The notes under the pieces are model-generated. The model did no database searches, had not been told where the DNA came from, and worked only from the letters and a program-made list of their open reading frames with translations. Shown here piece by piece: positions 17,442 to 27,673 of a DNA stretch of 64,000 nt. The DNA comes from Pseudodesulfovibrio profundus. GTDB lineage: Bacteria > Desulfobacterota > Desulfovibrionia > Desulfovibrionales > Desulfovibrionaceae. Within the stretch, counting starts at the first letter, position 1; each line of letters starts with the position of its first letter. The stretch lies in contig NZ_LT907975.1 in assembly GCF_900217235.1 (NCBI RefSeq), forward strand, positions 3,323,001 to 3,387,000, written 5' to 3'. The position numbers and the translations under genes are program-made.

Positions 17442-18709
17442 GAGACCTCTGCGCATCCCCTTTTCGCGTCCGTGCCTTGCGCTCCGCACCCAATTTGATG
17501 TTCTGACCGCACCCCAGCTTGGGCTCATTCCCGGCCTTTTCCTGCCATTTCTGGCCGAAATGCCGGATTTTGGACGCACCTCTCCCTTCAGGCTCGCGCC
17601 AGTCGAACAGCTTTTTTCAAATTGAACGCCATGGCGAGGATGTGGAACTCTCCCTCCACCTTCTCACGACCCACGTATCGGGACCGAAAGAATGCGTAGC
17701 CACGTTTGAGTGTGCCGAAGGCCCGCTCGACTATTTGCCGAATGCTGCTGATGTCACGGTTGCGGGTCTTTTCGAAGTCTGTCAGCCTGCCGCCACGAGG
17801 CGTCTTGTCCATGGTTCCGTCCTCCAAATCGCGATCAAACAGAATGTCCCGGTTCTTCCCGCTGCAATAGCCCTTGTCCGCATAAACCCGTGCGCCGGGA
17901 TCAAGGCCGACGCCATTCACGAGCCGCTCGAATTCGCCCGTGTCCGAATGGTTCGCGGGAGTGATGTGACCACAGAGCAGAAACCCGTCTCGACTGTCCG
18001 TCGCGGCATGGAGCTTGTAGCCGTAATAGGCCCGATTTCTCTTGCGGAGCCAGGCCGCCTCCTCGTCATCCGAATAGCTGACCCGGCAGTCCACCGGCCC
18101 ATCCTGTTCTTCGGCGTCCTCGGAACGGTCCTCAGGCATCACGTCGATAACCTTGCGCGGCCGCCGCTGCGACTCGACTACCGAGGCGTCCACCACGGCT
18201 CCCTCACGGACAAGAAGCCCTTGTCCTTCAAGCTGGCGGTTAAGCATGTCGAGCAAGGAGTCCAGCACCTTCAGGCGGATCAAACCGTTACGGAAACGGC
18301 ATATGGTGGTCTCGTCCGGCACGTCGTCCTCGATGGAAAAACCGGTAAATCTGACAAAGGAGAGCCGGTCGAGCAGCGCCTGCTCCACGCCCGGATCACT
18401 CAGGTTGTACCAACGCTGCAAGAGCAGAATCTTGAACATCGCCAGAGGCGGATAGGCGGGATTGCCCACGGCGTTGGCCTTGCGCCTGATCTTCTTGCAC
18501 AGAAAGGCGTTGATGGGCTGCCAGTCGATGAGTTCGTTGATCTCATCCAGAAATGTGGTCTTGGTTCTGCGGTGCCCCAGGAAGTAATCACCCAACCGAG
18601 GTCCTTTCTGCCGAATAGCCATGCCTTCCTCCTTTGGATGGAGAAATAATAGCATAATAAATCAAATAGTTAAAGAGTAAAAGTGTGGGATTTGCCGTGC
18701 AGAGGTCTC
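17442..18709 (-). mobile_element. IS5-family insertion sequence truncating the RT
   Basis: The 1268-bp element is bounded by inverted repeats starting GAGACCTCTGC at both ends (about 12 of 13 matching). Flanks are AAA on the left and AAT on the right, so no clear target duplication is present. That fits an adjacent deletion after insertion, which would explain why the rest of the RT gene is missing on the far side. Confidence 0.85.
17588..18622 (-). CDS. IS5-family transposase
   Basis: The 344-residue transposase starts at an ATG with AGGAGGAA directly upstream; a longer reading to 18655 lacks such a site. It has the IS5-type N-terminal DUF772-like region and the DDE segments Val-Val-Asp-Ala-Ser, Ala-Asp-Lys-Gly-Tyr and Ile-Val-Glu-Arg-x-Phe-Gly. 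An acidic insert lies after the first Asp. The frame is intact. It separates the accessory region from conserved genes to the right. Confidence 0.93.
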   Translation of the reverse strand: MAIRQKGPRLGDYFLGHRRTKTTFLDEINELIDWQPINAFLCKKIRRKANAVGNPAYPPLAMFKILLLQRWYNLSDPGVEQALLDRLSFVRFTGFSIEDDVPDETTICRFRNGLIRLKVLDSLLDMLNRQLEGQGLLVREGAVVDASVVESQRRPRKVIDVMPEDRSEDAEEQDGPVDCRVSYSDDEEAAWLRKRNRAYYGYKLHAATDSRDGFLLCGHITPANHSDTGEFERLVNGVGLDPGARVYADKGYCSGKNRDILFDRDLEDGTMDKTPRGGRLTDFEKTRNRDISSIRQIVERAFGTLKRGYAFFRSRYVGREKVEGEFHILAMAFNLKKAVRLARA

Positions 18710-18786
18710 AATAGGGTAACATTCGATCCAGGTGTGCGCACACAAGGAACTTGGCTAAACCAGAATGGTCTGTCTTGCCCATAAAA

Positions 18787-18819
18787 AAAAGCCCTGCGCT
18801 GGTGCGCAGGGCTTTTTTT
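18787..18819 (-). terminator. Bidirectional hairpin terminator
   Basis: A GCCCTGCGC / GCGCAGGGC stem is flanked by an A-run on the left and a T-run on the right. It lies downstream of the minus-strand glutamate-synthase-like gene. Confidence 0.85.
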
Positions 18820-18842
18820 GATTGTTTTTGGGAGACTGGAGA

Positions 18843-20471
18843 TTACATGTCCAGAATCTTTTTGGCGGTCTCGTCCATGACGTCGGTGATGAACGGGATG
18901 CCGGTTTCGGCAGCGGTCTCGCGGTTGCCGGAGGCGATGTCGTTGCGGGAGATCTGGTTCAGGTCGAACTTGCGGGCACCGGCCAGGAGCTGTTGGAGTC
19001 CGGCGGAGAGCTTGTCGACGAGGCACCAGATGCCGACGGCTCCGAGAGGTACGTTCTTCATTTCATCCTTACCGACGACCTTCTGGACGTCCTGGTAGCA
19101 GGCGAAGATTTCTTCTGCGGTGGCACCGTACTGGGAAACGGAAGCGGGCAGCTTGTCCCAGTTGCCGTTGACGGCCTGGCGGCGTTCGGGGTTGAGCACG
19201 CCTTCGATGTTGGAGCCGAGGAAGCCGGGGATCATCATTGCGCGACCCATGCAGATCATCTTGGTGAACGGAGCACCCATGGCGAGGGCCTTGAAGATGT
19301 TGCTCTCCTTGGCGAAACCACCGGCAAAGGACATGTCGACCACGCGCTGGCCGCTGGCGGCGAGGCGGGAAGCATATTCGTGTGCCTTGGCGTGGAGCAG
19401 GATAGAGGGAACGCCCCAGCTTTCCATCATGTTCCAGGGGCTCATGCCGGTTCCGCCGCCGGAGCCGTCCATGGTCAACAGTTCAAGTTCAGCTTCGGAG
19501 GCGAACTTGATAGCCATGGCCAGCGCTTCCATGCCGTAGGAGCCGGTTTTGAGGGAAATGCGCTTGAAGCCGAGTTCGCGGAGGTATTTGACTGCATTCA
19601 TGAAGTCGTCGCGAACCTGCTCATAGGAGGACAGGTCGGTGTAACCCAGACGGCTGTGACGGGCGAAATGCTTGACCGCACCGGCCTTGTAGCCATCCTG
19701 TACTTCCTGTTTTTCAGGATCGGGATCGACGAGGTAGCCACGCTTCTTCAGGAACAGAGCGTAATCAAGGCTGGTGACTTCGATCTCGCCACCGATGTTC
19801 TTGGCGCCCTGGCCCCATTTCAGCTCGATGATGACCTTGTCGCCGTACTTCTCAGCAACGTACTCGGCAACACCGTTACGGGTGTCTTCGACGTTGAGCT
19901 GAACGATGATTGCACCGTAGCCATCGTAGTAGCGCATGTAGGTGTCGATGCGGCGTTCCAGCTCGGGAGCCTTGGTGATGCGTCCGTTCTTGAGTTCGGC
20001 TTCGCGGTCAACGCCGACGACGTTTTCGCCGACAACGATGGGCGCGCCAACCAGAGCACAACCCGCGGCAAAGGAATCCCAGTACTTGGCTGCGATGAAA
20101 GTGGAGCCGAGTGCGCCGGTCATGAAAGGAACCTTACACTTGGTCTTTTCCTTGGTACCGAAAGATGTTTCGAGAGAAACGTCGGTGAACAGCAGGTCCT
20201 GATCGGCGCTGGTGGAACCCGTGGCACCGTAGTTCAGGCCCTGGATGCGCAGGGAGTTGTAGGAAACACCGACGTGCGTGGTGTTGCCGCTGCCTGCGGT
20301 AACAAGGCCGAAGTCGCGGGGGTACAGCTTTTCGCGGCCGCGCAGGGAGGACAGGAAGGTCTCACATTTGCCCTGGCAGTCGGCGCGGCACAAGGTACAC
20401 AGGCCGGACTCAATGGTATTTCCTCGGTTCACACATCCCAAAACATCATTACTTTTAGGCCAATTGTTCAT
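18843..20471 (-). CDS. FMN-binding glutamate-synthase-like protein
   Basis: The 542-residue protein has an N-terminal cysteine group (Cys-x2-Cys-x3-Cys-x3-Cys at about residues 25-36) that may bind an Fe-S cluster. A glutamate-synthase central/FMN barrel follows, with Glu-Leu-Lys-Trp-Gly-Gln-Gly-Ala-Lys, Asp-Gly-Ser-Gly-Gly-Gly-Thr-Gly and Met-Gly-Arg-Ala-Met segments. The amidotransferase domain of full GltB is absent, so it is a single-domain relative whose substrate is not settled. It is a stand-alone transcription unit. Confidence 0.85.
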   Translation of the reverse strand: MNNWPKSNDVLGCVNRGNTIESGLCTLCRADCQGKCETFLSSLRGREKLYPRDFGLVTAGSGNTTHVGVSYNSLRIQGLNYGATGSTSADQDLLFTDVSLETSFGTKEKTKCKVPFMTGALGSTFIAAKYWDSFAAGCALVGAPIVVGENVVGVDREAELKNGRITKAPELERRIDTYMRYYDGYGAIIVQLNVEDTRNGVAEYVAEKYGDKVIIELKWGQGAKNIGGEIEVTSLDYALFLKKRGYLVDPDPEKQEVQDGYKAGAVKHFARHSRLGYTDLSSYEQVRDDFMNAVKYLRELGFKRISLKTGSYGMEALAMAIKFASEAELELLTMDGSGGGTGMSPWNMMESWGVPSILLHAKAHEYASRLAASGQRVVDMSFAGGFAKESNIFKALAMGAPFTKMICMGRAMMIPGFLGSNIEGVLNPERRQAVNGNWDKLPASVSQYGATAEEIFACYQDVQKVVGKDEMKNVPLGAVGIWCLVDKLSAGLQQLLAGARKFDLNQISRNDIASGNRETAAETGIPFITDVMDETAKKILDM

Positions 20472-20782
20472 CTCATCTCCAAAATTATTTTTAAATTACA
20501 TCTGTAAGATTTGGTAAAGGCGGAGCCGTTTTAACGTATTCTTTGTCAAGTGTCAGCAAAAATCGACAAAAAAGTATTTAATATATTACAAATATGTTAA
20601 AACCATGCGTTGATGGTTTTCCATTGTGGGTGATTATTCCATCATTGTTATAATGGCAATCTTTATTCGTCGCTTTTCATACAGTTTTGAACGACCGTCA
20701 GCGCTTGATAATCAAGGCTTGGTACGTCAAAAAGTGTCCTCCCATAATATAATGATATGGGTGGTCGATAAAAGGGAGCTAA
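20472..20782. other. 311-bp intergenic region
   Basis: An AT-rich stretch upstream of the glutamate-synthase-like gene and downstream of the MFS-ApbE gene. I see no gene, no strong terminator and no riboswitch motif. It presumably holds the promoter of the minus-strand gene at 20471. Confidence 0.4.
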
Positions 20783-22954
20783 CTAGCGGGGGAAATTGCT
20801 TGAAGTGGTAACTGTGTCGTTGGGGAGAAACCAGATGGAGGCACTGTCCGGGTAATGAGAGTCCAGAAAGGCGGTCCCTTTGGCCGGTCCCATTATGAAT
20901 AGTGTGGTTGCCAGCGCATCGGCTGTTTCTGTTGTGTCGGCAATAACGGATACACCTATGGATTCGGTCGCAGGTTCCATTGTCGATGGATTGATGATGT
21001 GATGACGAATGGAAGGTGTTGTGGTCGTTTCGGTTGTAATGAACTGCTGGTAATCGCCGGAGCCGCACACGCCTTTCTCGCGGACGGTGATTGTCTGGTA
21101 CACTGAAGCGTTTCTCGGGTGGCGAATGCCGACAGTCCAGTCGCGGTCACCGAAACAGTAAAAATCGCCGCCTGCTTCGACTATTCCGGCACGGATTCCT
21201 TGTTCCCGCAGCAGGTTGACGGCCATATCCACGATAGTCCCTTTGGCGATTCCTCCAAGATCAAGGACCATGCCTTTTTGTTCAAGTCGTACCCGTTTCC
21301 CCTCATGGTCAAAGAGGACCTGCCGAAAGTTCACGAGATCGGTTTTTTCACGGGCTATGGTCGGGTCGATGGCGTAGTAGACAGGCATGCTCGTCAAAGC
21401 CCCGATGGTGGGATCGAAAACGCCGTTACTCTTGTGGCTGATATCGACGGATCGCTTCAGCAGGGTGTAGGTGCGAAGTGATGGTTGAACCCAAGACGTG
21501 CCGGCATGTGTATTGATGCGTCCGATGGAACCCTCGGGGTTACGAAAGTCGAAATCCTGTTGGATGGAGCGCATTGCCGTGATCGTTCGCTTTGCGGCCA
21601 TGGAGGCTTGTTCCCGACTGTCTGCCTCAAGGGTCAGATTGACAATAGTTCCCATGGCGACATCAGTGAATCGGTGGAGGGTATCGGTGGGGGAGTTGGT
21701 GTCGTGGGACATCCTCACTCCGGCCGTAAGCAGCAGAATGGCAGCCATTGATCCGGTTAGCACATAGGCTGTCCTGATTCCCCAGTGGAGTCGGTCGCGC
21801 AGGATGATGGCACAAATCGGGATCGTGGATGCGGCACCCAATAAGCCCAAGACCTGCATGGCTGGAAGTGGTGAGTGATAATTCTGTATGATCATACCAC
21901 CGAGCAGCGGGCCTGTCAGGAAACCCACACCGGCTGCCATATTCGCAACCCCGAAAACCGTTCCCTTGTTATCGGTGGCACTGGAAGCCAGAGCCATGGA
22001 TGGCGGGATTGACCATGCTGCACCCAGTCCCATGGTCATGCCGAGAATGGCAAACTGCCATGCTTGTGTGCAGTCGGCCAACAGGTACAGACTGCAGGCA
22101 CTGATCAGCAAGCCTGTCAGGACTTGAATCAAATGCGGTTTTTGATGTGAGAATCGACTCGTTATCAGCAACCCGAGAAAAGTTGCCGCCCCGGGGATGG
22201 CAAAGATGAAGCCAATCTGAAGGCCGTTTTTTCCTATGATAGTGGATAATATTATTGGGTAGAATGCGGCAAGAAATCCCAGCCCCATTGTTCTGCCGCA
22301 TATGGCAATAAGAAGCCCCATGATTGTATGGCGGCTGAGTTTCGTTTTTGGTTCATTGGCAGCTTTGGAGGGGCGGGCAGCACTGTCGGGCAGAAACAGG
22401 AACGCTGTTGCGACCGCAAGCCCCATACAGGTGGAAAGCGTTATCAGCACATGGGGTACGGATTTATCTGCATAGAGAAGACTACCAAGAATGGGACCGG
22501 CAACTGCTGCCGCACTGAAAATGGATGCGTATGTTGCAAACTGTCTGGGGAGTACGGATTGGGAGCTTGCATCCCCCAAGGCCGCCATGCCCACAGGGCG
22601 AATTGCCCCGGCAGTTATCCCGATACAGAACTGGACAAAGTACAACGTTGTTATCGTGGGGATGAGAAAATATACGAAAGGAACGAGGCATCCGATTATC
22701 ATGGCCGAAATAAGCGTGCGTCGGGTGCCGAAAGTGTCGGCGACAAGTCCGAAAATCGGTGCGGCTATCAGCCTGGCCAGATAAAACCCTGCAAACGCAC
22801 TGCCCAGCCACGTGAAGTCCATGCGTTGGTCAAGTGAGATCAAGGGTATCGTATAGGCAAATGACCCTATACCCAGGCATACGAGAAAGGTGACGAAGTA
22901 AAGGACGTTCCTCGTTCTTTTTGCATGGTCTTCGATCAAGTGGGCATTTGTCAT
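20783..22954 (-). CDS. MFS transporter fused to ApbE-type FMN transferase
   Basis: The protein of about 723 residues starts at an ATG with upstream GAGG. Its first 400 residues are a 12-helix major facilitator transporter. A further hydrophobic segment (about residues 405-425, Ala-Tyr-Val-Leu-Thr-Gly-Ser-Met) follows, then an ApbE domain with Asp-Leu-Gly-Gly-Ile-Ala-Lys-Gly, Glu-Ala-Gly-Gly-Asp and His-His-Ile-Ile-Asn-Pro. ApbE attaches FMN from FAD covalently to proteins outside the membrane. The extra helix would put the domain on the periplasmic side. The transporter may supply the flavin, but its substrate is not shown by the sequence. Confidence 0.88.
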   Translation of the reverse strand: MTNAHLIEDHAKRTRNVLYFVTFLVCLGIGSFAYTIPLISLDQRMDFTWLGSAFAGFYLARLIAAPIFGLVADTFGTRRTLISAMIIGCLVPFVYFLIPTITTLYFVQFCIGITAGAIRPVGMAALGDASSQSVLPRQFATYASIFSAAAVAGPILGSLLYADKSVPHVLITLSTCMGLAVATAFLFLPDSAARPSKAANEPKTKLSRHTIMGLLIAICGRTMGLGFLAAFYPIILSTIIGKNGLQIGFIFAIPGAATFLGLLITSRFSHQKPHLIQVLTGLLISACSLYLLADCTQAWQFAILGMTMGLGAAWSIPPSMALASSATDNKGTVFGVANMAAGVGFLTGPLLGGMIIQNYHSPLPAMQVLGLLGAASTIPICAIILRDRLHWGIRTAYVLTGSMAAILLLTAGVRMSHDTNSPTDTLHRFTDVAMGTIVNLTLEADSREQASMAAKRTITAMRSIQQDFDFRNPEGSIGRINTHAGTSWVQPSLRTYTLLKRSVDISHKSNGVFDPTIGALTSMPVYYAIDPTIAREKTDLVNFRQVLFDHEGKRVRLEQKGMVLDLGGIAKGTIVDMAVNLLREQGIRAGIVEAGGDFYCFGDRDWTVGIRHPRNASVYQTITVREKGVCGSGDYQQFITTETTTTPSIRHHIINPSTMEPATESIGVSVIADTTETADALATTLFIMGPAKGTAFLDSHYPDSASIWFLPNDTVTTSSNFPR

Positions 22955-23197
22955 TGCCTGGTGTGTCCTCGTTGGTATCCTGATTCTCAACTCATTCTAT
23001 TCATGACCAGAATCAGGGATGATGTCCAGTCTGCCATGGTTGAATAACGTTTCCTCTTTTTTCGATTATCCCGACTAAATCGATTTATAATTCTTCCCCC
23101 CCGTCAAAGTGTGCAAGGTGGGTACTAGGCTATAGCGTATTTCATACACGCATTAAATTGAATGCCTTGTTTTGGCGGAAAATAATCGGGAGGAGTT

Positions 23198-25255
23198 GTG
23201 AGGCTGAAATTCGTTCTCTATGCATCTGTCGGCACGTTATTTGGTATCGGGCTGGCAATGTTCCTGGCTACCTTCTTTATTTCATCAGCACAAAAAGACG
23301 ACGGTCTGGTCATCAACCTGGCAGGTCGGCAGCGCATGCTGAGTCAGAAGATGGCGAAAGAAGTCCTCCTTTATCATCAGGCGGTTGCATCCGAGCAAGA
23401 TGGCAGCGCGATGAAAACGCAGGTCCTGTCCACCATGGAACTGTTCGACAAGACACTCAAGGCGCTCGCCAACTCCGGACAAGCCCCGGTCACGGTTGAC
23501 CCTGCTGGCCCGGCAAAGATGATCCCCGCTGCTTCCGAGGAAGTGGGAAAGCAACTGGCAACAGTCGAATCATTTTGGGCAGCATATCAAGGTGATATTC
23601 GTTTGATTCTTGAAAAGCATGAGTTGAACAAGGACTTTTTGAGTAACAGCCTGAATGTTCTCAAAGAGATGAACAAAGCGGTCGGCATGATGCAGGCCGA
23701 GTCCGAAGAACGGGTGCAGGGGCTTATTATCAGCCAGATCGCTGGCATCATTGTCATGGCTTTGATCGTGGTGATTGCACTATTGGTAATCAGTCGTAAA
23801 ATTATTGCTCCTATGAATAAGTTCAAGGATGCAATGGAAAAGATGAGTGGCGGTGATCTGACGCATCTTTGTGAAATGCAAAGCAGAGATGAAATTGGTG
23901 AAGTGAATCAGGCTCTTAATGATATGAGCGCACGTCTGGCCCAGATTGTTGATGATGTGAAGCGGTCGGCGGGCAATGTGGCTTCCGGTAGTTCTGAGCT
24001 TACGGACACGACCAACATGCTCGCATCCGGAACGTCACATCAGGCTTCTGCCATCGAACATATCGCGGATTTGATGAAGGGAATGCTCGATTCCATCTCC
24101 AGAACGTCAAGGACATCAGAAAGTACTAAGGAAACAGCTCTAAAAGCTGCGGTGGATGCCAAGCGTGGTGGTGAGTCGGTTTCTTCGGCCCTTGAGGCGG
24201 TCAAAACCATCGCAGACAGGATTACCGTGATTGAAGAGATCGCCCGGCAAACCAATCTGCTCGCCTTGAATGCCGCCATTGAAGCGGCCCGGGCCGGTGA
24301 GCATGGCAAGGGCTTCGCCGTGGTTGCTGCCGAGGTTCGCAAGCTCGCAGAACGTAGCGGGCAGGCTGCCAGTGAGATCGGCGAGCTGTCATCCAATACG
24401 ATCAGGATGTCGGATGAGGCCGAGGAACTGCTGCGTTCCCTTGTTCCCGGCATTGAGGATACCGCAGAAATGATCGAGGAGATATCTGCGTCAAGCAAGG
24501 AGCAGCATCAGAGCGTCATTGATGTGGAAAACGCCGTAAGCCGCCTTGAATCGACCATCCAGCAAAATGCTTCCATCAGTGAAGAGTTGGCTGCCACGAC
24601 GGAAAACCTCAGTGACCAGGCTTCACAATTGAGAAACGAGATGCAGTTTTTCAGAACATGTGAAGACGAAGAGCAATCGTATTCTCCCTCCTCGTACTCG
24701 AGCGAAGTGGAGTACAACCCCAGTGTGGTCAGGTCGGAACCCGTTCGGCGTCCGGTGACTGCGAGTGCTCCTCCGCCTCCCAGACTGGAGAGACCGCAAG
24801 CGCCTGTGAGTAGTCCTCCGTCAGATCATGGCGGAAAGATACTCATGGAGAGGGATGCCTCTTTCAATACCGGTATCGTGGAGATAGACGACCAGCATCG
24901 CCAACTGGTGGATATGCTCAATCGATTGAATGGAGCCATGGCACATGGTGAAGGGGCCAGTGTTCTTGGTAATATCTTTGACGAGTTGAAAGCCTACACC
25001 ATCAGTCATTTTGGAACGGAAGAAAAACTGTTTGACGAGACAGGGTACCCGGGGGCTGAACAGCACAAACAGATTCACGCGAACCTGCTGGAAAAGGTTA
25101 TGGAGCTTGAATCGGACTTCAAGTCCGGTAGAGTGACCATGAGTCGCGAAATCCTGATGCTCCTGAAGGACTGGCTCCAGAATCATATCAAGGGTGTGGA
25201 TATGGAATATGTTGATCATCTGAAAGCGAATGCTTCCGGTATCAGCCTTTCATAG
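23198..25255 (+). CDS. Methyl-accepting chemotaxis protein with C-terminal hemerythrin domain
   Basis: The 685-residue receptor starts at a GTG after GGGAGGAG. Layout: a first membrane helix (5-28), a PilJ-type helical sensor with the [10 protein letters not shown] block, a second helix near residue 185, HAMP, the conserved signalling hairpin ([13 protein letters not shown]), a Pro-rich linker, and a bacteriohemerythrin. The hemerythrin shows His-Arg-Gln, His-x3-Glu, His-x3-His and His-x4-Asp, the full di-iron ligand set. It resembles DcrH of Desulfovibrio and probably signals oxygen or redox state to the flagellar system. Confidence 0.93.
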   Translation: MRLKFVLYASVGTLFGIGLAMFLATFFISSAQKDDGLVINLAGRQRMLSQKMAKEVLLYHQAVASEQDGSAMKTQVLSTMELFDKTLKALANSGQAPVTVDPAGPAKMIPAASEEVGKQLATVESFWAAYQGDIRLILEKHELNKDFLSNSLNVLKEMNKAVGMMQAESEERVQGLIISQIAGIIVMALIVVIALLVISRKIIAPMNKFKDAMEKMSGGDLTHLCEMQSRDEIGEVNQALNDMSARLAQIVDDVKRSAGNVASGSSELTDTTNMLASGTSHQASAIEHIADLMKGMLDSISRTSRTSESTKETALKAAVDAKRGGESVSSALEAVKTIADRITVIEEIARQTNLLALNAAIEAARAGEHGKGFAVVAAEVRKLAERSGQAASEIGELSSNTIRMSDEAEELLRSLVPGIEDTAEMIEEISASSKEQHQSVIDVENAVSRLESTIQQNASISEELAATTENLSDQASQLRNEMQFFRTCEDEEQSYSPSSYSSEVEYNPSVVRSEPVRRPVTASAPPPPRLERPQAPVSSPPSDHGGKILMERDASFNTGIVEIDDQHRQLVDMLNRLNGAMAHGEGASVLGNIFDELKAYTISHFGTEEKLFDETGYPGAEQHKQIHANLLEKVMELESDFKSGRVTMSREILMLLKDWLQNHIKGVDMEYVDHLKANASGISLS

Positions 25256-25279
25256 TCGGATTATTGCTCAATAATAGAG

Positions 25280-25312
25280 AGCCGGTCTGAGTGGAGTTCA
25301 GACCGGCTTTTT
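25280..25312. terminator. Bidirectional terminator between receptor and kinase
   Basis: An AGCCGGTCTGA / TCAGACCGGCT stem is followed by a TTTTTC run on the plus strand. The convergent kinase gene ends 26 bases away. Confidence 0.85.
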
Positions 25313-25337
25313 CTTTGTATGTGAAAGTTGGGTCGGT

Positions 25338-27626
25338 TTATTTCCCCATCTCTCGGGGGAGGGTGATTACAAATCGGGAGCCGCCGTCCGAGGGCGAAGA
25401 GGCGCGGATCGTGCCGCCGCAATCTCGGATGATGCCGTAACTGATGGAAAGGCCAAGGCCGGTTCCCTTGTTGACTTCCTTGGTGGTGAAGAATGGCTCG
25501 AACAACCGCGGAAGGATATGCTTGTCTATGCCGGTTCCCGTGTCGATGACTTCGGCTATGACCGTGCGACGGGTGGCTCGGGTGCGGAGAGTGATAATGC
25601 GATCCGGTTGCGAGCAGGGTTGGTTGGCGCATCGGTCGTCTATGGCGTCCCGGGCGTTGAGCATGAGGTTGATGAATACCTGCTCCAGGCGGTTGGGGTC
25701 AGCCTGCACAATGGGAAGATCGGGCGTTAACTGCCACTGTACTTCGATATCATGCAGTGCCAGTTGCTGACTGAAAAAGTCGAAGGACCGGCGGATGATA
25801 TCGTTGATGCGGACTGCTTCGGTTTCAATGTCCGATTTGCGTCCGAATTCACGCATGTGGTTGATGATTTTTGTGGCCCGTTCCACGTTGTTGCTGATTT
25901 TCTCCGACATGTTCTGTGCCGTTGTATGGTCAATGGGCTTTTGCGCTTTGAGCTTGCGCCGGAAAAGATTGGCAACCATTTGCAGCACGGCCAAAGGCTG
26001 ATTCAACTCGTGGGCAACGCCTGTTGCCATCTCACCAAGTGTCGCCATTTTGCTGGTCTGGATGAGCTGCTCCTCCGAACTGATACGCTCGGAGATATCG
26101 GTAATGGCAGTCAGAAGGACTTCTTTGTCTTCGAACTGCGTCCGGGTGGTGTTGACCGATGCCCAGAATTCGTCGCCGTTCGCTTTGACATGCTTGGTAC
26201 GCTTCAGTCCTTTGGCCTCGCTGAAGGCCTGGATATGTGCATCGATTTCGTCGTTCGCTATGAAATCAGTAATCGGATGCCGCAGCAGACGACCCTTTTT
26301 GCAGCCGTAGAGTGTCAGTGCTGTTTGGTTGCAATCGACGATATCCATGGTGTCGGCATCAATGGCCAGTACCGCGCTGGGGATATTGTTGAAGATGGCG
26401 CAGTATTTCTGTTCCGATGCTTTCAGGTCTTCCTCCAGCCGTTTGCGCTGGGTGATGTCGAGACTCATCTCCATGGCTGCGATTATTTCGCCCTTTTCAT
26501 TGTAGATGGGCGCTGTATTGACGATCCAGTGCGCTTTGCTCCCGTCCTTGTAATACCCAATCTCTTCGGTGGTGTGCGACTTGCCGTCCTCAAACGTTTT
26601 TTCCACGGGACATACTTCACATTTGCAATCACGCCCCTTGTAAGCGCGGTAGCAGTAGTCGCCATGCTTCACCTGAAAGTGCTCGGCAAAGGTCTGGTTG
26701 TAGTTCAACAACCGGTAGTCTCTGTCCTGCACGGTGATCAGGCATGGAACCCCCTCGAAAAGCGATTGGTACAGAATACGCTGTTTGGACAACTCATCAT
26801 GATGGTCCCCGACATCCTTGGCCATGCGGTTGATGGCACGGGCAAGCAGCCCCAGTTCATCGTTTCCGCTCTCATCCACGCGGGCATCGTAGTTGCCGAG
26901 TGCGATGCGTCGCGTACCTTCGATGATGTTGTCGATGGGGCGATCTACCAGACGGTAGGTGACTGCAAACAGCGTAACGAAAATCGCAACCAGACTGAAA
27001 ATGACGTACTGGGCATTGTCCAGTACCAGCAGGGAGATGTTGCCCTCGATGTTTTCCATGGAGGCGGTCAGTTCCATGACCCCCAGAAACTGTTTTTCAC
27101 TTCGGTCAGCATGGCATCCGCTTGTGGAACAGCCGGGCTCGTTGGGAATGGGGCTGACAATGCGCACCAGACGGTTGTTATTCTCATCTGTTATGAGTGA
27201 GAAACGCTCGTTGATGCCTGCATAGACTTCCGGTGGTTCCTGGGCATGGCACATGACACACAGGGGGTGATCTTCCGGTAGCTGGTCGCCTGCAATTTGT
27301 TTATCGCTGGAAAATCGGGGGTTGCCGATCTTATCGTATATGGTGATCGATTTGATGTGGGCCAGTTGACCAACATCATTGATCAAATTGATGGTGTCCT
27401 GACGTGGAGACAGGCGCATGGAAGTGCGCAGGCCGGCCTTGACCACTGCGGCAATTTCGTCGGCCTGGATGGCGGCATTGCGAACAGCGGTCTCTTCGTA
27501 TTTCTTGATGTTGACCAGAAACAGGCCGACCATCAACGCCGCCATCAAAACGATGAGCGAGATGACGATCTTGAGCGCCAGAGAGATGTGGAGCTTTCGC
27601 AGTCGCTTTATGATCCTGCTGAACAT
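25338..27626 (-). CDS. Membrane PAS histidine kinase with c-type haem motifs
   Basis: The protein of about 762 residues starts at an ATG with GAGGTGATACC upstream. It has one membrane helix, a periplasmic sensor with a Cys-x2-Cys-His haem motif (123-127) and a Cys-x4-Cys-His (166-172), a second helix, HAMP, two PAS domains, HisKA (Val-Ala-His-Glu-Leu-Asn-Gln-Pro) and HATPase_c (Gly-x-Gly-Leu-Gly-Leu-Ser). The first PAS carries a Cys-x9-Cys-x-Cys-x2-Cys-Pro-Val segment. Haem in the periplasmic domain suggests gas or redox sensing. It lies 48 bases downstream of the next kinase and probably shares its operon. Confidence 0.9.
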   Translation of the reverse strand: MFSRIIKRLRKLHISLALKIVISLIVLMAALMVGLFLVNIKKYEETAVRNAAIQADEIAAVVKAGLRTSMRLSPRQDTINLINDVGQLAHIKSITIYDKIGNPRFSSDKQIAGDQLPEDHPLCVMCHAQEPPEVYAGINERFSLITDENNNRLVRIVSPIPNEPGCSTSGCHADRSEKQFLGVMELTASMENIEGNISLLVLDNAQYVIFSLVAIFVTLFAVTYRLVDRPIDNIIEGTRRIALGNYDARVDESGNDELGLLARAINRMAKDVGDHHDELSKQRILYQSLFEGVPCLITVQDRDYRLLNYNQTFAEHFQVKHGDYCYRAYKGRDCKCEVCPVEKTFEDGKSHTTEEIGYYKDGSKAHWIVNTAPIYNEKGEIIAAMEMSLDITQRKRLEEDLKASEQKYCAIFNNIPSAVLAIDADTMDIVDCNQTALTLYGCKKGRLLRHPITDFIANDEIDAHIQAFSEAKGLKRTKHVKANGDEFWASVNTTRTQFEDKEVLLTAITDISERISSEEQLIQTSKMATLGEMATGVAHELNQPLAVLQMVANLFRRKLKAQKPIDHTTAQNMSEKISNNVERATKIINHMREFGRKSDIETEAVRINDIIRRSFDFFSQQLALHDIEVQWQLTPDLPIVQADPNRLEQVFINLMLNARDAIDDRCANQPCSQPDRIITLRTRATRRTVIAEVIDTGTGIDKHILPRLFEPFFTTKEVNKGTGLGLSISYGIIRDCGGTIRASSPSDGGSRFVITLPREMGK

Positions 27627-27673
27627 GGTATCACCTCTCACTGACGCCACAACCGACTGAACGGCCTCGGATG

